Part shown: positions 43,938 through 52,088 of the stretch, piece after piece
Layout of the letters: each line of letters opens with the position of its first letter
Position numbering within the stretch: position 1 is the stretch's first letter
Source: QHCE01 sp041743105
GTDB taxonomy: Bacteria; Actinomycetota; Actinomycetes; Mycobacteriales; QHCE01
Length of the DNA: 64,000 nucleotides
NCBI GenBank assembly: GCA_041743105.1
Contig: JBGTNI010000010.1
Span: 1 to 64,000 of the forward strand
Direction: 5' to 3'
Translations under genes and position numbers: made by a program
Notes under the pieces: model-generated
What the model was told of the DNA's origin: nothing
Databases searched by the model: none
The model's input: only the letters and a program-made list of their open reading frames with translations

Positions 43938-44330
43938 CAACCGGGAGCTGGGAGCTAGGAGCAACACGGCACATGTCAGGCAGTACACCCCCACAGTGAC
44001 GCCCGCGACTGTCACGACGGTTCCACCCTCACCCGTAACCATAAAAAACGCCACCGGCAGCGCCATGAGCTGTAGCACAATGGCGGCACCGCGTGGCCAG
44101 GAACGGCGCAGCGTCAACAGCACGCCGAGTCGGTACAGCACGATGGCCAGCCCCCCCGCAGCCAGGCTTAACAATACGGCCACCCCGGGGTTAGCAGAGT
44201 CCGCAGTGAGCACCTTTACCAGCACAAACATCGCTAGACCGGCGGCAAACACCGCCTCGACCCATAGGCCTAGCACCGCTAGCCGCAGCGGGAAAGGACC
44301 GTCGGGGGGCTCGGCGTTCACAGCGTTCAT
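43935..44330 (-). CDS. Small membrane protein of unknown function
   Basis: A 131-residue protein with four hydrophobic segments (LAVLGLWVEAVFAAGLAMFV, VAVLLSLAAGGLAIVLYRLG, AIVLQLMALPVAFFMV and VTVGVYCLTCAVLLLA). I recognise no family beyond a general resemblance to short actinobacterial hypothetical membrane proteins. Its ATG (44330) directly abuts a MITE-like element whose tip carries gggag eight bases upstream, which likely serves as its ribosome binding site. Confidence 0.7.
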   Translation of the reverse strand: MNAVNAEPPDGPFPLRLAVLGLWVEAVFAAGLAMFVLVKVLTADSANPGVAVLLSLAAGGLAIVLYRLGVLLTLRRSWPRGAAIVLQLMALPVAFFMVTGEGGTVVTVAGVTVGVYCLTCAVLLLAPSSRL

Positions 44331-44528
44331 GCAGGGACTCCCAGCTGTAGGGCGTTGGATCAGGGAGGTGGCGGAAGTTAGCTAGTTGCGAAGTTAGCTA
44401 GTACCGTCCAGTCGAGTATCGCAAGGCAGACGACGACCGCGTGCCGGGGCACGCGGGAGGAGGACAACACCGCGAGACGAAGCGCTGGGGGACACCGAGC
44501 CCAACAGTCCTATAGCTGGGAGCCCTTA
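44331..44528. mobile_element. MITE-like element C1, upstream of the small membrane-protein gene
   Basis: Terminal repeats GGGACTCCCAGCTGTAGG (44334-44351) and, in complement, GGGCTCCCAGCTATAGG (44509-44525). The interior (gagtatcgcaaggcagacga, hairpin gcgtgccggggcacgc, then gagacgaagcgctgggggac) is nearly identical to that of the element at 47782-47943, apart from an insertion around 44374-44412 (gttagctagttgcgaagtta). The right TA is shared with the next element. The left end touches the start codon of the gene at 43935-44330. Confidence 0.75.
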
Positions 44529-44707
44529 GTGGTCGCGCGGATAGGTAACTGTTCTACTGCGGCGCTCCCTGGCGCTTCGGCTGGCTGCGTTGTCGTCGTC
44601 GCCCATGCATCCAGCATGGACTCCTTCTCCGCCTTGCCATCCTCGACCAGACCAGCGCACCCTAACTTCGGCACCTCGCAACAAACGACCTATTGGCGCG
44701 ACCACTA
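44527..44707. mobile_element. MITE-like element A2, directly adjoining element C1
   Basis: TA-bounded (44527-44528, 44706-44707). Terminal repeats GTGGTCGCGCGGATAGGT (44529-44546) and, in complement, GTGGTCGCGCCAATAGGT (44688-44705) match at 16 of 18 positions. The interior is highly similar to the element at 19022-19187 in opposite orientation, with an extra insert of about 18 bp. The outer ten bases differ completely from those of its relative, yet agree between its own two ends. Confidence 0.78.
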
Positions 44708-44776
44708 AACCTACGGCGACGCAACCTCGATGGCGGCGTGAGGCCTCACCGACGCGCTCGAGTACAGTCGCTCCTC

Positions 44777-45751
44777 GTGCGCGCGGTACTGATCGTCAAC
44801 CCTGCGGCCACCACGGCCAGCCCTCGGCGACGCGATGTACTTGCCAGCGCTTTGGCCGCAGAAGCCGATCTCACTGTTAGGCACACCACCGGTCGTGGCC
44901 ACGCCACGGCCCTGGCACACGACGCCGCTGGTGACGGTGTGGAACTAGTGGTCTGTCTCAGCGGAGATGGCACCATCAACGAGGTGGTCAACGGCATCCT
45001 CACAGCCACCCATTCATCCCAGGCTTCCGGACCGGTGCCCCTGCTGGGAATCGTGCCAGGCGGTTACACCAATGTCTTCTGCCGAGCCCTGGGGCTGCCA
45101 CGCGATCCGGTGGAAGCTACCGGCGCGCTACTAGAGGCGATACGACATCGGCAGTCTCGGACGGTCGGGCTGGGTAAGCTCAATGATCGCTGGTTCACCT
45201 TCTGCGCCGGAGTGGGGTTCGACGCCGATGTGATGCGCCACGTCGAGAATCGCCGTCGCAGCGGAAGCCGCTGCACAACCGCGCTGTACGCCGGCGCCGC
45301 CGTCGCCGAATACACTCGGCGCGTCCGCTCCGCCTCACCGGCGTTCACAATCACCGACCACACCGGCAGCCGACACCAGCTTGCGATGGCGGTTGTGCAG
45401 AACACGTCACCCTGGACCTATCTGGGCAGTCGACCGATCCACGGGTCGCGCACCGCATCCTTCGAGACCGGTCTCGACCTCATGGGACTGACGTCGCTCA
45501 CGCCGCGCGTATTGCTCCGCAGTGTGATCCAACTATTGAGTACCGGGGCGCAGGCTGGACATGGCATCCTGACCCTGCACGATGCTTGCACACTCACCAT
45601 TCGCGCCGAGCGCCCCGTCGCGGTGCACGTGGACGGCGACTTTGTAGGAGAGCGCGAGCTCGCGGTATTCAGTGCCGCTCCTGCTGCGCTACGCGTCGCT
45701 GTCCCGCAGCCGCGAGGGGCAGACGTTGTAGCACATTCTGAACTACACTAG
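44777..45751 (+). CDS. Diacylglycerol kinase family lipid kinase
   Basis: A 324-residue DAGK-catalytic-domain protein. Features: the start VRAVLIVNPAATTASPRRRD, VVCLSGDGTINEVVNGILTA (the GDGT nucleotide motif) and LLGIVPGGYTNVFCRALGLP, where GGYTN replaces the usual GGTxN. It phosphorylates a lipid alcohol such as diacylglycerol or undecaprenol-like substrates. GTG 44777 gives the conserved N terminus. The element just upstream supplies most of its leader. It ends in tandem tag-tag stops. Confidence 0.9.
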   Translation: MRAVLIVNPAATTASPRRRDVLASALAAEADLTVRHTTGRGHATALAHDAAGDGVELVVCLSGDGTINEVVNGILTATHSSQASGPVPLLGIVPGGYTNVFCRALGLPRDPVEATGALLEAIRHRQSRTVGLGKLNDRWFTFCAGVGFDADVMRHVENRRRSGSRCTTALYAGAAVAEYTRRVRSASPAFTITDHTGSRHQLAMAVVQNTSPWTYLGSRPIHGSRTASFETGLDLMGLTSLTPRVLLRSVIQLLSTGAQAGHGILTLHDACTLTIRAERPVAVHVDGDFVGERELAVFSAAPAALRVAVPQPRGADVVAHSELH

Positions 45752-46154
45752 TAGCATCGGTGGTGGCATATCGGCTAAGCTCGACATTGCTTCATGTCGG
45801 CTTTGACGTAGAGTTCCCTGCAATATCGAGTTCAGCTGCTGGGCCGTCTCCGATCCGCAATGGTAACAACCTCGTAGAACCCGAATAATGCCTACGGTGA
45901 GGCTGCTCACGGATCGGTATCGATAAGCCGAAACAGGCTTGACAGCTACAGATCTCGTGAAAGTATTCACAAGCGAGTTCGAATTCGTATCGCGGTGCGT
46001 TCCCGCCCCAATGACTTAGTCTGAGGAACGACTCAGTATCGCACCCGTCACGTCGCCGGACCACTCGGCCTACTCGGCACCGACCAACGCCGAGCTATGT
46101 CGTTGTCACTGAGAACCTCTTGCTCGATTTCGATGCGCAACAAGGAGTAACACC
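45752..46154. other. Long leader/promoter region of whiB1
   Basis: About 400 bp without a convincing gene. Small minus-strand frames (45743-45970 and 45792-46064) lack ribosome sites and known sequence. The space is larger than normal here, fitting the multi-signal promoter of whiB1 known in mycobacteria. The WhiB start is preceded by aaggag at 46141-46146. Confidence 0.45.
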
Positions 46155-46406
46155 ATGGATTGGCGCCATAGCGCCCTCTGCCGTGACGAAGACCCGGAGC
46201 TTTTCTTCCCGATTGGAAACTCCGGGCCGGCGTTGCTGCAGGTAGATCGTGCTAAGGCAGTGTGCCAACGCTGCCCAGTTACGGATGCCTGCTTGCAATG
46301 GGCGCTCGACTCAGGTCAGGACGCCGGCGTGTGGGGTGGCATGAGTGAAGATGAACGCCGTGCACTCAAACGGCATAGCATCCGCACTCCGCTACACACC
46401 GCCTAA
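46155..46406 (+). CDS. whiB1: Iron-sulfur transcriptional regulator WhiB1
   Basis: An 83-residue Wbl protein. The four cluster Cys are at 9, 37, 40 and 46 (CxxC within AVCQRCPVTDAC), and the DNA-binding turn GVWGGMSEDERRALKRHS is intact. The sequence MDWRHSALCRDEDPELFFP is nearly that of mycobacterial WhiB1, an essential regulator that binds sigma A and responds to nitric oxide through its [4Fe-4S] cluster. A Shine-Dalgarno aaggag precedes ATG. A strong terminator follows. Confidence 0.96.
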   Translation: MDWRHSALCRDEDPELFFPIGNSGPALLQVDRAKAVCQRCPVTDACLQWALDSGQDAGVWGGMSEDERRALKRHSIRTPLHTA

Positions 46407-46429
46407 GCGCGAGCGAAAAGCTACTAACT

Positions 46430-46473
46430 ATGGCGTAGGGTCAGGTCGACTTTTCGACCTGACCCTACGCCAT
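46430..46473 (+). terminator. Strong hairpin terminator after whiB1
   Basis: A perfect 20-bp stem: the arms at 46430-46449 (atggcgtagggtcaggtcga) and 46454-46473 are exactly complementary, with loop cttt. It starts 24 bp after the whiB1 stop and is followed by tcataacg. It could also stop the convergent dgt transcript. Confidence 0.85.
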
Positions 46474-46528
46474 TCATAACGATTTCGGCGCTATCGAGCC
46501 CGACTGGACTCGGTTACGAGTTCAGCAT

Positions 46529-47776
46529 CTATCCGCGCGTGCTCTGAGGGCCGAGTCGGGCACACCACGTCGGTACGGAACGGTCGGTCAAGCTGGCCAC
46601 CTGGTCGATGAGCACTCGTAGCCGCGCGGCGTCGTCACCGGCCTGTTCCCACCACGGTCGAAATACCGCGTCCAAACATTCCGGCGTCTGCTGCTGCACC
46701 AGCTCCATCAGATGCGCTAACTGCGCCTGCTGCCTCCGGTAACGCGCTTGACTGCCTGGCCGGCTCATCACGTAGCGCAACGCGATCCCCTTGAGCAACG
46801 CACACTCGGCGCGAAGTCGCGCCGGTATCGACAGATCGGCCTCATAGCGCGATACCGACGATCCGTAGCGCTGCACCGTAGCGGTCACGACACCGCGTAC
46901 CAACCGGCCGACGAGCGAACTGGTGGCCTGTTTCATGACCGCCTGGGATCGGTGGCTGCCGTCGTAATCGGCTAGAGCACGCAGCGCGGGCAGCGCTATA
47001 AGCTCGGTAAGAACATCGGCATACCGATCCGCGCTGCCGACCTCACTGGAGGCCGCTACCTGCTCGCACAGCGCCTCCCGTTCGGCGGGATCATTTAGCT
47101 CACCCAGCCGAATGTGCCCGGCTTGAACGCCATCTTCTACATCGTGCACCGAGTAGGCTACGTCGTCTGCCCAGTCCATCACCTGCGCTTCAAGGCATCG
47201 ATGGCCGACAGGTGCATCGTCGCGCAGCCAGGCAAAGATCTCGACGTCATCGGCGTAGACGCCGAACTTCCGACCTCGCTGCGGCGAATACGGCCAGGGG
47301 TACTTAGTGGCGGCGTCGAGTACGGCGCGCGTGAGATTGAGCCCGGCGCTGCGCCCATTCTGGTGGAGCACCTTAGGCTCGAGGCGAGTGAGTACCCGCA
47401 GCGTCTGAGCATTGCCTTCGAAGCCACCGCAGGGCTGCGCGAGCTCGTGCAACGTTTCTTCACCATTGTGTCCGAACGGCGGATGGCCTAGATCGTGAGC
47501 TAGCCCAGCGGCGTCGACCACGTCCGGATCGCAACCCAGCGCTGCCCCGAGTTCTCGACCGATCTGCGCCACTTCTAATGAGTGCGTCAGGCGGGTGCGA
47601 GGAAAGTCTTCTTCGCCTGCGGTCTCGACCTGCGTCTTGGCTGCCAGGCGGCGCAGCGCCGCGGAGTGCAGCACACGTGCCCGATCCCGAGAGAACTCCG
47701 AACGGCCCGGTTGCGCATCGGACGAGGGGTGTTCAGGGACATATCGGGCTATCGCGGATGCGTCGTAACCACGCAT
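46529..47776 (-). CDS. dgt: Deoxyguanosinetriphosphate triphosphohydrolase-like protein
   Basis: A 415-residue HD-domain dNTPase that converts dNTPs to deoxynucleosides and triphosphate. Metal residues lie in RTRLTHSLEVAQIGREL, LAHDLGHPPFGHNGEETLHE and MDWADDVAYSVHDVEDG. The N terminus RDRARVLHSAALRRLAAKTQ is conserved. ATG 47776 lies only 6 bp from the end of a MITE-like element, so its Shine-Dalgarno (gagag) must come from the element tip. The usual neighbour dnaG is not next to it here. Confidence 0.93.
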   Translation of the reverse strand: MRGYDASAIARYVPEHPSSDAQPGRSEFSRDRARVLHSAALRRLAAKTQVETAGEEDFPRTRLTHSLEVAQIGRELGAALGCDPDVVDAAGLAHDLGHPPFGHNGEETLHELAQPCGGFEGNAQTLRVLTRLEPKVLHQNGRSAGLNLTRAVLDAATKYPWPYSPQRGRKFGVYADDVEIFAWLRDDAPVGHRCLEAQVMDWADDVAYSVHDVEDGVQAGHIRLGELNDPAEREALCEQVAASSEVGSADRYADVLTELIALPALRALADYDGSHRSQAVMKQATSSLVGRLVRGVVTATVQRYGSSVSRYEADLSIPARLRAECALLKGIALRYVMSRPGSQARYRRQQAQLAHLMELVQQQTPECLDAVFRPWWEQAGDDAARLRVLIDQVASLTDRSVPTWCARLGPQSTRG

Positions 47777-47781
47777 GGCAC

Positions 47782-47943
47782 TAGGGCTCTCGGCAGTAGG
47801 GCGTTGGATCAGGGAGGTGGCTCCCGGTCGAGTATCGCAAGGCGGACGACGACCGCGTGCCGGGGCACGCGGGAGGAGGACAACACCGCGAGACGAAGTG
47901 CTGGGGGACACCGAGCCCAACAGTCCTACTGCCGAGAGCCCTA
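47782..47943. mobile_element. MITE-like element C2 with perfect 17-bp inverted repeats
   Basis: TA-bounded (47782-47783 and 47942-47943). The terminal repeats GGGCTCTCGGCAGTAGG (47784-47800) and its exact complement (47925-47941) are perfect. The interior is nearly identical to the element at 44331-44528. The right TA belongs to the TAG stop of the gene at 47941-48708; the left end is 6 bp from the ATG of dgt. It is the best preserved element of the window. Confidence 0.87.
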
Positions 47944-48708
47944 AGGGCACGGCCGCAGATCGTCGCCGTCGGTGACCACGGGGATACGCTCAGTACGGCT
48001 GGTCCCATTGTCGAGCTCTTGCCGGACCTTCACCGTGAAATCCGCGTCATTTCCACCCGACAGCGCCACGCCCTGTACGTCATAGTTGCGCAGCTTCGGC
48101 GATGCCTGCTGCTCGGCGATGAATTCCTGCTCCGTTTGACCGTCCCTATTCTTATTGCGGTCGCACATCAGATCGTATGCCTTATCGAAGCGCTGTTCGC
48201 GCAGCGCATCCAGGTACTCCTGCGTGCTCTCACTTGCCCGATCGCGCTCAAATTCGAGGCTGCGATAGACCAGATAGGAAATGCCAGCACCACAGCCGCA
48301 GCACAACACCAGGATCACGGCGGCGACGGAAAGCCAGATAATCCAGCTCTTTCTGCGCTTGCGGGAAGCATCTGGCGGCATCATGCCGTAGCCTCCAGAT
48401 CCCGGGAACTGACCAGGCACCGGCGCTGGATAGGGGGGCTGACCGTAACCGGGCTGAGCACCATAGCCATACGGGGGCTGACCGTAACCAGCAGGGGGCG
48501 GAGGCGATGCCTCTCCACTAGCCGGCGCTCCCGACGTCAGCGGCTCCGCCGGCGATGCCTGGGCGCCTGCACCCGCCGAACTATCCTCGGGCTTTCCCGA
48601 CTGTGACGCCACGGCAGGATCGGCGGTGGAATCGTTCCCCCGGTGCGAAGTGGCAGGTTGCTGCGAGTCCCCGGCCGGGGATTGCGGGAAGTTGGATGAC
48701 TCGGTCAT
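47941..48708 (-). CDS. Membrane-anchored extracellular protein with Pro/Gly/Tyr-rich N terminus
   Basis: A 255-residue protein. The first 115 residues are low-complexity (GYGQPPYGYGAQPGYGQPPY). One membrane helix follows (SWIIWLSVAAVILVLCCGCG), then an extracellular domain of about 110 residues (TQEYLDALREQRFDKAYDLM) resembling the DUF4878/NTF2-like lumazine-type fold of actinobacterial surface proteins. The function is unknown. MITE-like elements stand on both sides of it: one ends in its stop codon and one begins 15 bp upstream of its start. Confidence 0.7.
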   Translation of the reverse strand: MTESSNFPQSPAGDSQQPATSHRGNDSTADPAVASQSGKPEDSSAGAGAQASPAEPLTSGAPASGEASPPPPAGYGQPPYGYGAQPGYGQPPYPAPVPGQFPGSGGYGMMPPDASRKRRKSWIIWLSVAAVILVLCCGCGAGISYLVYRSLEFERDRASESTQEYLDALREQRFDKAYDLMCDRNKNRDGQTEQEFIAEQQASPKLRNYDVQGVALSGGNDADFTVKVRQELDNGTSRTERIPVVTDGDDLRPCP

Positions 48709-48722
48709 GGCGGTGAGTGTAT

Positions 48723-48934
48723 TAAAGAGCTCTCAACCTAGGACTGCTGGGCTCGGTGTCCTTCAGAGCTTCGTCTCGCGATGCTGTGCTTCCCGCGTGC
48801 ACAGCACCCGATGGCAGGCTCGCAAGCTCACCCGGGCCGCACGCGCCTCATAGTCGGTCTTACGATACTCGACTGACCACGCCAACGTAACTTCGCGCCT
48901 CTCTTATGCAACGCCTTACTGTTGGGGAGCCCTA
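48723..48934. mobile_element. MITE-like element C3, diverged, upstream of the membrane-anchored protein
   Basis: Interior gactgctgggctcggtgtcc followed by ttcagagcttcgtctcgcg is the reverse complement of the inner part of elements C1 and C2, with many changes. The ends AAGAGCTCTCAAC-CTAGG after TA (48723) and, in complement, GGGCTCCCCAACAGTAAGG before TA (48933) form imperfect repeats. The rest of the 316-bp gap up to znuA holds only its promoter region. Confidence 0.5.
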
Positions 48935-49033
48935 CTCGGCGCGGGTGCTGCCTCTCGCGGGAGACTGACTCTTAAGCACACATGCACACATGCGTCTTTG
49001 ACAATGTGAGGAACTTTATCGAGAGTGAATTTC

Positions 49034-49951
49034 ATGTGCAAAAAAACCCCCTCCCTCATGGTGCTTATCGGATTAGCGATCGGCCTAACTGCCTGCGGTG
49101 CCGGCAAGGACAGCGACTCCCGGCTCGACATCGTAGCCGGCTTCTACCCACTGGCGTACATCTCAGAGCAGGTTGGCGGAGAGTTTGTCGAGGTAACCAC
49201 CCTGGCGGCATCCAACACCGAGCCACACGACCTCGAACTCACCCCCAAGCAACGGACGCGAGTCGCCGACGCAGACTTGGTTGTGTACCTCAAGGGATTC
49301 CAGCCTGCTTTCGACGATGCGGTCTCCGACCACAATAGAGATCGCGGATTCGACGCCGCCGGGGTAGAACCACTCCTAGACGGCTACACACCCATTGATG
49401 GCGAACAGGAACACGAGACGCTGGAAGAAGACGGTAAAGGCAAGGATCCGCACGTCTGGCTCAACCCGATCCGGCTCGCCAACCTAGTACAGGGTTTGGC
49501 GAAGCGCTTCACCGAAATACAACCCAGTCACGGCGAGGCTTTCAACATTGCCGCGGCGAAGCTAAGAGGCCGGCTCCAAGCGCTCGACACCGAGATCGAC
49601 GCGGCGCTGGCCAACTGCCAGTCACGCACCATCGTGGTGAGCCACAACGCCTTCGGCTACTTCGCCGAGCGCTACGATCTGCGGCAGGTCGCGATATCGG
49701 GTCTAAGCCCCGAACAAGAACCCTCGCCGGAACGGCTTGCCGAGGTAAGCCGCATCGCTGAGCGCAACCACGTCGACACGGTGTTCTTCGAGTCAGTCGT
49801 GAGCCCTAAGGTTGCAGAGACCATCGCTGCCGAGATCGGCGCTAAGACCGCGAAGCTAGATCCGATCGAGACCAAGCCCAACTCCGGCGACTACTTCGAT
49901 CAGATGCGGGCAAACACCCAAGCGCTGCGTACCGCCCTCAAATGCAGTTAG
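49034..49951 (+). CDS. znuA: Zinc ABC transporter substrate-binding lipoprotein
   Basis: A 305-residue lipoprotein. Signal peptide and lipobox: SLMVLIGLAIGLTACGAG. The zinc-binding His residues are in NTEPHDLELTPKQ, KDPHVWLNPIRL and VVSHNAFGYFAER, with a later acidic residue near ETKPNSGDYFDQ. The His-rich loop of many ZnuA proteins is short here (EQEHETLEEDGKGKD). ATG 49034 is used; GTG 49025 is possible. It heads the znuACB operon. Confidence 0.92.
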   Translation: MCKKTPSLMVLIGLAIGLTACGAGKDSDSRLDIVAGFYPLAYISEQVGGEFVEVTTLAASNTEPHDLELTPKQRTRVADADLVVYLKGFQPAFDDAVSDHNRDRGFDAAGVEPLLDGYTPIDGEQEHETLEEDGKGKDPHVWLNPIRLANLVQGLAKRFTEIQPSHGEAFNIAAAKLRGRLQALDTEIDAALANCQSRTIVVSHNAFGYFAERYDLRQVAISGLSPEQEPSPERLAEVSRIAERNHVDTVFFESVVSPKVAETIAAEIGAKTAKLDPIETKPNSGDYFDQMRANTQALRTALKCS

Positions 49952-50000
49952 AACCCGATAAGCGAGCGCCGACCTCTAAGAGCGTGTCTAAGGTCAACTC

Positions 50001-50786
50001 ATGACCTTGAGCGAACCCGCATTGGAATGCCAACAGGTCGAGGTGGGTTTCGCGAGGCAGTCGGTACTCGAAGATCTCACGTTTCGGATCCACCAGGGTG
50101 AGGTGGTAGCGCTGCTGGGAGCCAACGGAGCCGGTAAGTCCACGTTGGTCAAAGCCGCGCTGGGTCTCGTTCCGCTACGACGCGGCCAGATCCATCTCCT
50201 GGGAACTCCGTTGTCGCGATTTCGGGCATCCAGGCGCGTGGGGTACGTACCGCAGCGGCTCGGCGCCGAAAGCGGCGTTCCCGCAACAGTGCGCGAGGTG
50301 GTCTACTCCGGTCGGCTTGCCCGCCGCGGCATGCTGCGATGGCCTCACAAGGCTGACCGCAACGCCGTCATCACCGCTATGGATACGGTAGACATCGGCG
50401 ACCTAGCGCGACGCAGCGTGGGCACGCTCTCGGGCGGACAGCAGCAACGTGTACTCATCGCACGCGCACTGGCCGGCGAACCCGAGCTGCTACTGCTCGA
50501 CGAGCCGACTGCGGGCATCGACGCCAGCAGTCAGCGGGCGTTTCACGAGGCACTCGCCACGCTCAAGCAGCGTGGTGTCACCATCGTGCTCGTCGCTCAT
50601 GAGCTCGGGCTGCTGGCACCTCTCATCACCCGGGTTCTAGTGCTCGCCGGCGGTGGCATCGCCTTCGATGGTCCGGCTACGGCGGCGGCAGCCGACCAGA
50701 TCGCGTGCAACGACATTGCCCATCGGCTAGCTCACGTCGCGGACCATCCGCACGCTACCGCGACAACCAACCTCTGGGGAAGTTAG
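50001..50786 (+). CDS. znuC: Zinc ABC transporter ATP-binding protein
   Basis: A 261-residue ATPase. Walker A GANGAGKSTLVKAALG, signature TLSGGQQQRVLIARALAG, Walker B LLLLDEPTAGID. It energises uptake by the ZnuB permease and lies 4 bp before it. The sequence RVGYVPQRLGAESGVPATVR is typical of Mn/Zn-type ATPases. Confidence 0.93.
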   Translation: MTLSEPALECQQVEVGFARQSVLEDLTFRIHQGEVVALLGANGAGKSTLVKAALGLVPLRRGQIHLLGTPLSRFRASRRVGYVPQRLGAESGVPATVREVVYSGRLARRGMLRWPHKADRNAVITAMDTVDIGDLARRSVGTLSGGQQQRVLIARALAGEPELLLLDEPTAGIDASSQRAFHEALATLKQRGVTIVLVAHELGLLAPLITRVLVLAGGGIAFDGPATAAAADQIACNDIAHRLAHVADHPHATATTNLWGS

Positions 50787-50790
50787 TACC

Positions 50791-51624
50791 GTGGAACTTC
50801 TGAGCTACGACTTCATGGTGCGGGCGCTGCTCGCAGCACTTCTGGTAGGGGTGACCGCACCCGCCGTCGGGGTGTATCTGGTACAGAGACGCATGTCACT
50901 GCTGGGCGACGGCATGGGACACATTGCGCTCACCGGCGTCGCAATGGGTTTTCTGCTCGGTACCGCGCCTGTGCTAACGGCGGTGATCGTCACCGCGATC
51001 GGCGCCATTGCTTTGGAACTGATTCGTTCCCTGGGCCGCACCTCGGGTGATGTAGCGCTTGCGATCATGTTCTACGGCGGCATCGCCGGTGGGGTGCTGC
51101 TCATCGGCTTGTCAGACGGCTCGAGCACCAACCTGAGTTCGTACCTGTTTGGCTCGCTACTGACGACCTCATCCGAGGACCTTGTACTCATCACCGGACT
51201 TGCCGTGGGCGTGCTCGCCGTAACGCTGCTACTGCGCCCGTGGCTGTTTGCGGTCTGTCACGATGAGGAGTTCGCGATCGTTTCCGGGCTTCCGGTCCGG
51301 CTACTCAACCTCTTACTCGCCGTAACAGCGGCGGTCACGGTCACTGTTGCGATGCGCGCGGTAGGGCTGCTGTTGGTGAGCGCGCTCATGGTGATCCCGG
51401 TGGCCACGGTGCAACAACTCGCCGGTGGCTTCCTGACAACCGTGCTGGCGGCGATCGGGCTGGGAGCCGTCGTAGCGCTCACCGGAGCGGTAGGTTCGTA
51501 CTATCTAGACACTGCGTCCGGCGCAGCTATCGTGGTGTTGGCGATCATAGTGTTTATGCTGGTGAGCGCCGGAACAGGGCTCCATCGTCTGTTGCTCCGG
51601 CGGCGTACACACAGCACCGGCTAG
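50791..51624 (+). CDS. znuB: Zinc ABC transporter permease
   Basis: A 277-residue ABC-3 family permease with about eight hydrophobic segments. Characteristic stretches: GVTAPAVGVYLVQRRMSLLG, GDGMGHIALTGVAMGFLLG and VGLLLVSALMVIPVATVQQL. GTG start at 50791. It forms a zinc importer with ZnuA and ZnuC. Confidence 0.93.
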   Translation: MELLSYDFMVRALLAALLVGVTAPAVGVYLVQRRMSLLGDGMGHIALTGVAMGFLLGTAPVLTAVIVTAIGAIALELIRSLGRTSGDVALAIMFYGGIAGGVLLIGLSDGSSTNLSSYLFGSLLTTSSEDLVLITGLAVGVLAVTLLLRPWLFAVCHDEEFAIVSGLPVRLLNLLLAVTAAVTVTVAMRAVGLLLVSALMVIPVATVQQLAGGFLTTVLAAIGLGAVVALTGAVGSYYLDTASGAAIVVLAIIVFMLVSAGTGLHRLLLRRRTHSTG

Positions 51625-51675
51625 TGCTAGCCATTTACTCATCAGCACGGGCTACCCATCATCAGCAGGAGCAGT

Positions 51676-51969
51676 ATGAGCAGAACTGGGCAGTACGGAG
51701 CTACGGCTGAACTGTTCAAAGCGCTCACGGCACCGGTGCGCGTGGCGATCGTGATAGAGCTGATAGAGCAACCACGCCGCGTACACGAATTGGTAGATAC
51801 CCTCGATGCGCCGCAACCGCTGATCTCCCAGCACCTGCGGATTCTTCGCGGGGCTGGCCTGGTGCGCGGCGAGCGTCACGGACGCGAAGTAGCATATGCG
51901 CTGGTGGACTCCCATGTTGCCCGGATCGTGACTGACGCGGTGCAACACGCGGCTGAACGGCACACCTAG
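51676..51969 (+). CDS. ArsR/SmtB-family metal-responsive repressor
   Basis: A 97-residue winged-helix regulator. The DNA-recognition helix is PQPLISQHLRILRGAGLVRG. The C-terminal helix has DSHVARIVTDAVQHAAERH, spaced like the alpha-5 zinc site (DxH...H..H/E) of SmtB/CzrA. In mycobacteria the equivalent gene (Rv2358) is next to zur (Rv2359), as here. Such proteins release DNA when zinc is high, balancing Zur. It follows the znu genes in the same direction. Confidence 0.9.
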   Translation: MSRTGQYGATAELFKALTAPVRVAIVIELIEQPRRVHELVDTLDAPQPLISQHLRILRGAGLVRGERHGREVAYALVDSHVARIVTDAVQHAAERHT

Positions 51970-52088
51970 CTGCGCTTCGTCGGGCCCCATGCAGCCGCCC
52001 GTGGATCCCGCCAGCGCTTTTCCCCCGACCAGACACACTCGACGCCTCACTACGAACCCCGACTGCCAGAGACTCAAGGAATCAAGAG

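Noticed and set aside
45743..46064. Small minus-strand frames upstream of whiB1 that could be a conserved peptide
   Set aside because: No ribosome site, no recognisable sequence, and the region fits a long whiB1 leader.
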